Below, in pieces: positions 62,956 through 64,000 of a stretch of 64,000 nt of DNA. The position numbers were made by a program, and so were the translations under genes. This DNA is from Telmatactis stephensoni (Eukaryota > Cnidaria > Anthozoa > Actiniaria > Isophelliidae). The notes beneath the pieces are model-generated. The model did no database searches. It was not told the origin of the DNA and worked only from the letters and a program-made list of their open reading frames with translations. Location of the stretch: positions 62,001 to 126,000 of the forward strand of contig JALIZF010001795.1 in assembly GCA_029948255.1 (NCBI GenBank). The letters run 5' to 3'. How positions within the stretch are numbered: the first letter of the stretch is position 1; the number at the start of each line of letters is the position of its first letter.

Positions 62956-64000
62956 TTAAGGTGGCTCGACCCAATTTTCAAGTAGAGCTACCAATCGTCT
63001 TTGAGTGAAAACTATTTGTTCATGAGCAGTCTAATAGTAAATTACATATTACATTCTTATCAGACAAAGATCAAAGTTTATGATGACGTATGTTATATGG
63101 AGATCGGCGCTATTATGGCGACGCCTTAAAAGAATTCCCCTTTTTACACATTCTCGAGTTTAATGAGTTCTAGGCTTATTCTTGAAAAATGCTCTTGTGA
63201 TCTTGTAGTTAACATCATTGCCTTTAGCTCTAGCGAATTAAATCAAATTCTGAGAGAGCGTTTTCGAAATATCATCGATGAGAGATTTTAACTGCAAAAA
63301 TCGAGCGTAAACAAAACAACTTTTTAAATCTCCTACAATTAAAAAGAAAGTAGCACATCTAAGTTAATTTTTCATCTCAAATTGTTATAAAGATATCAAA
63401 TTTGGCTGCTGAAAGAGACGAGAGAAATCACATTAATTGATATTGAGAAACGTGAGCCGAACTCATGTATATGGACATGCTGAATTTGCTTCTGTTGCCC
63501 AAATTTCGCTCTATTGTTACATAAACTGCAATACTTAAAGATCCCTTCGATAAATATTGTTTAAAAATTAGTATGGTTTAGTTTAGGTAATAGTTGATAT
63601 GATATAGCGTTTTCAAATTCATTGAATCATTTTACGGCTGTAAAATATTAGCCTCAAGTCAGTATATTTTTCAGCCGCATACAGTGGTCGACAGCTCATT
63701 AATGCATGATGTAGCTCCTTTGTTTTAGTTTGTCGTGTTTTCATGCATTCCAACACTTGGTGCAAATTACGGAACGTTTCAATACTTTCCGATCACTCTT
63801 CCGAGATATGGTAATCGCTAGAAAAAAACTTTTTAACTGTACATTTCTTTGCAGCATGTCAGCACATCATTCTATTTTTACTTTGTCTCCCCATGATTCT
63901 GCTTTTGACGAGTTTCCATCTGTAGTTGTGTGACAAAAAGTTTCTTTCCTTTTTGGCATTCTTATGTATATTTAGTTTTAGCAATTACCATATTTCGGAA
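62956..64000. mobile_element. probable TTAA-type insertion where gene C exon 1 is expected
   Basis: Homology with gene B (AACGTGGACTTTAATGCAG) stops at TTAA (62956-62959), after which GGTGGCTCGACCC begins, an end resembling other TTAA-flanked elements in the window. In gene B exon 1 lies about 170 bp beyond this point; here over 1 kb of unrelated sequence follows with no signal-peptide exon. The right end of the insert is not seen. The frame at 63730-63933 has no known domain. Confidence 0.5.

Overview
The window looks like nuclear DNA of a cnidarian, most likely a stony coral. It is AT-rich, has intron-split genes, is packed with short inverted-repeat elements and microsatellites, and carries a tandem family of secreted Cys-Cys repeat proteins of the galaxin type, a family known from coral skeletal matrix. 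The species cannot be named from the sequence alone.

The core is three tandem paralogues, all on the minus strand: gene A (about 12.0-21.05 kb), gene B (about 27.15-37.37 kb) and gene C (about 42.5-61 kb, with its first exon off the right edge or displaced). Each follows one plan: a signal-peptide exon with an acidic propeptide (A and B), a large single-exon galaxin-type di-cysteine domain, a tiny exon with a run of arginines (likely furin site), then alternating exons for a 94-residue GCxxD/WSC-like module and a 64-residue fibronectin type II (FN2) module. All splice junctions are phase 1, so modules can be gained or lost without breaking the frame. Gene A expanded its galaxin repeats (six near-identical 32-residue repeats). 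Gene C expanded its WSC-FN2 pairs to four through recent tandem duplication of whole units, introns included. Gene B keeps a different last exon (FN2 plus a galaxin-like half repeat) and carries a broken WSC exon. A and C share an odd, apparently fused last FN2 exon.

0-11 kb: no clear host gene except a small unrecognised ORF at 4.86-5.21 kb with a defective inverted copy beside it, a decayed tyrosine-recombinase-like (DUF3504/Crypton-like) pseudogene at 6-7.1 kb, a LINE endonuclease fragment, and several non-autonomous DNA elements. 21-27 kb and 37.5-42.5 kb: intergenic DNA full of inverted-repeat elements and LINE remnants. 43.8-46.4 kb: a 2.6-kb terminal-inverted-repeat element carrying a 72-bp minisatellite. 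51.1-55.8 kb: a block of retrotransposon pieces (two related elements with a C-terminal restriction-like endonuclease domain, a third such fragment, and a LINE 3' end) inserted into an intron of gene C. 58.9-59.8 kb: a roughly 0.9-kb CAAG microsatellite in an intron of gene C.

Taken together, the locus is a rapidly evolving cluster of modular secreted proteins. The predicted products would enter the secretory pathway, be cut at basic sites, and release a galaxin-type domain from a WSC/FN2 tail. Function in matrix or calcification is an inference from the galaxin family, not seen in the sequence. Exon calls rest on splice-site consensus, phase agreement and three-way paralogue comparison done by eye; no alignment or expression data were available.
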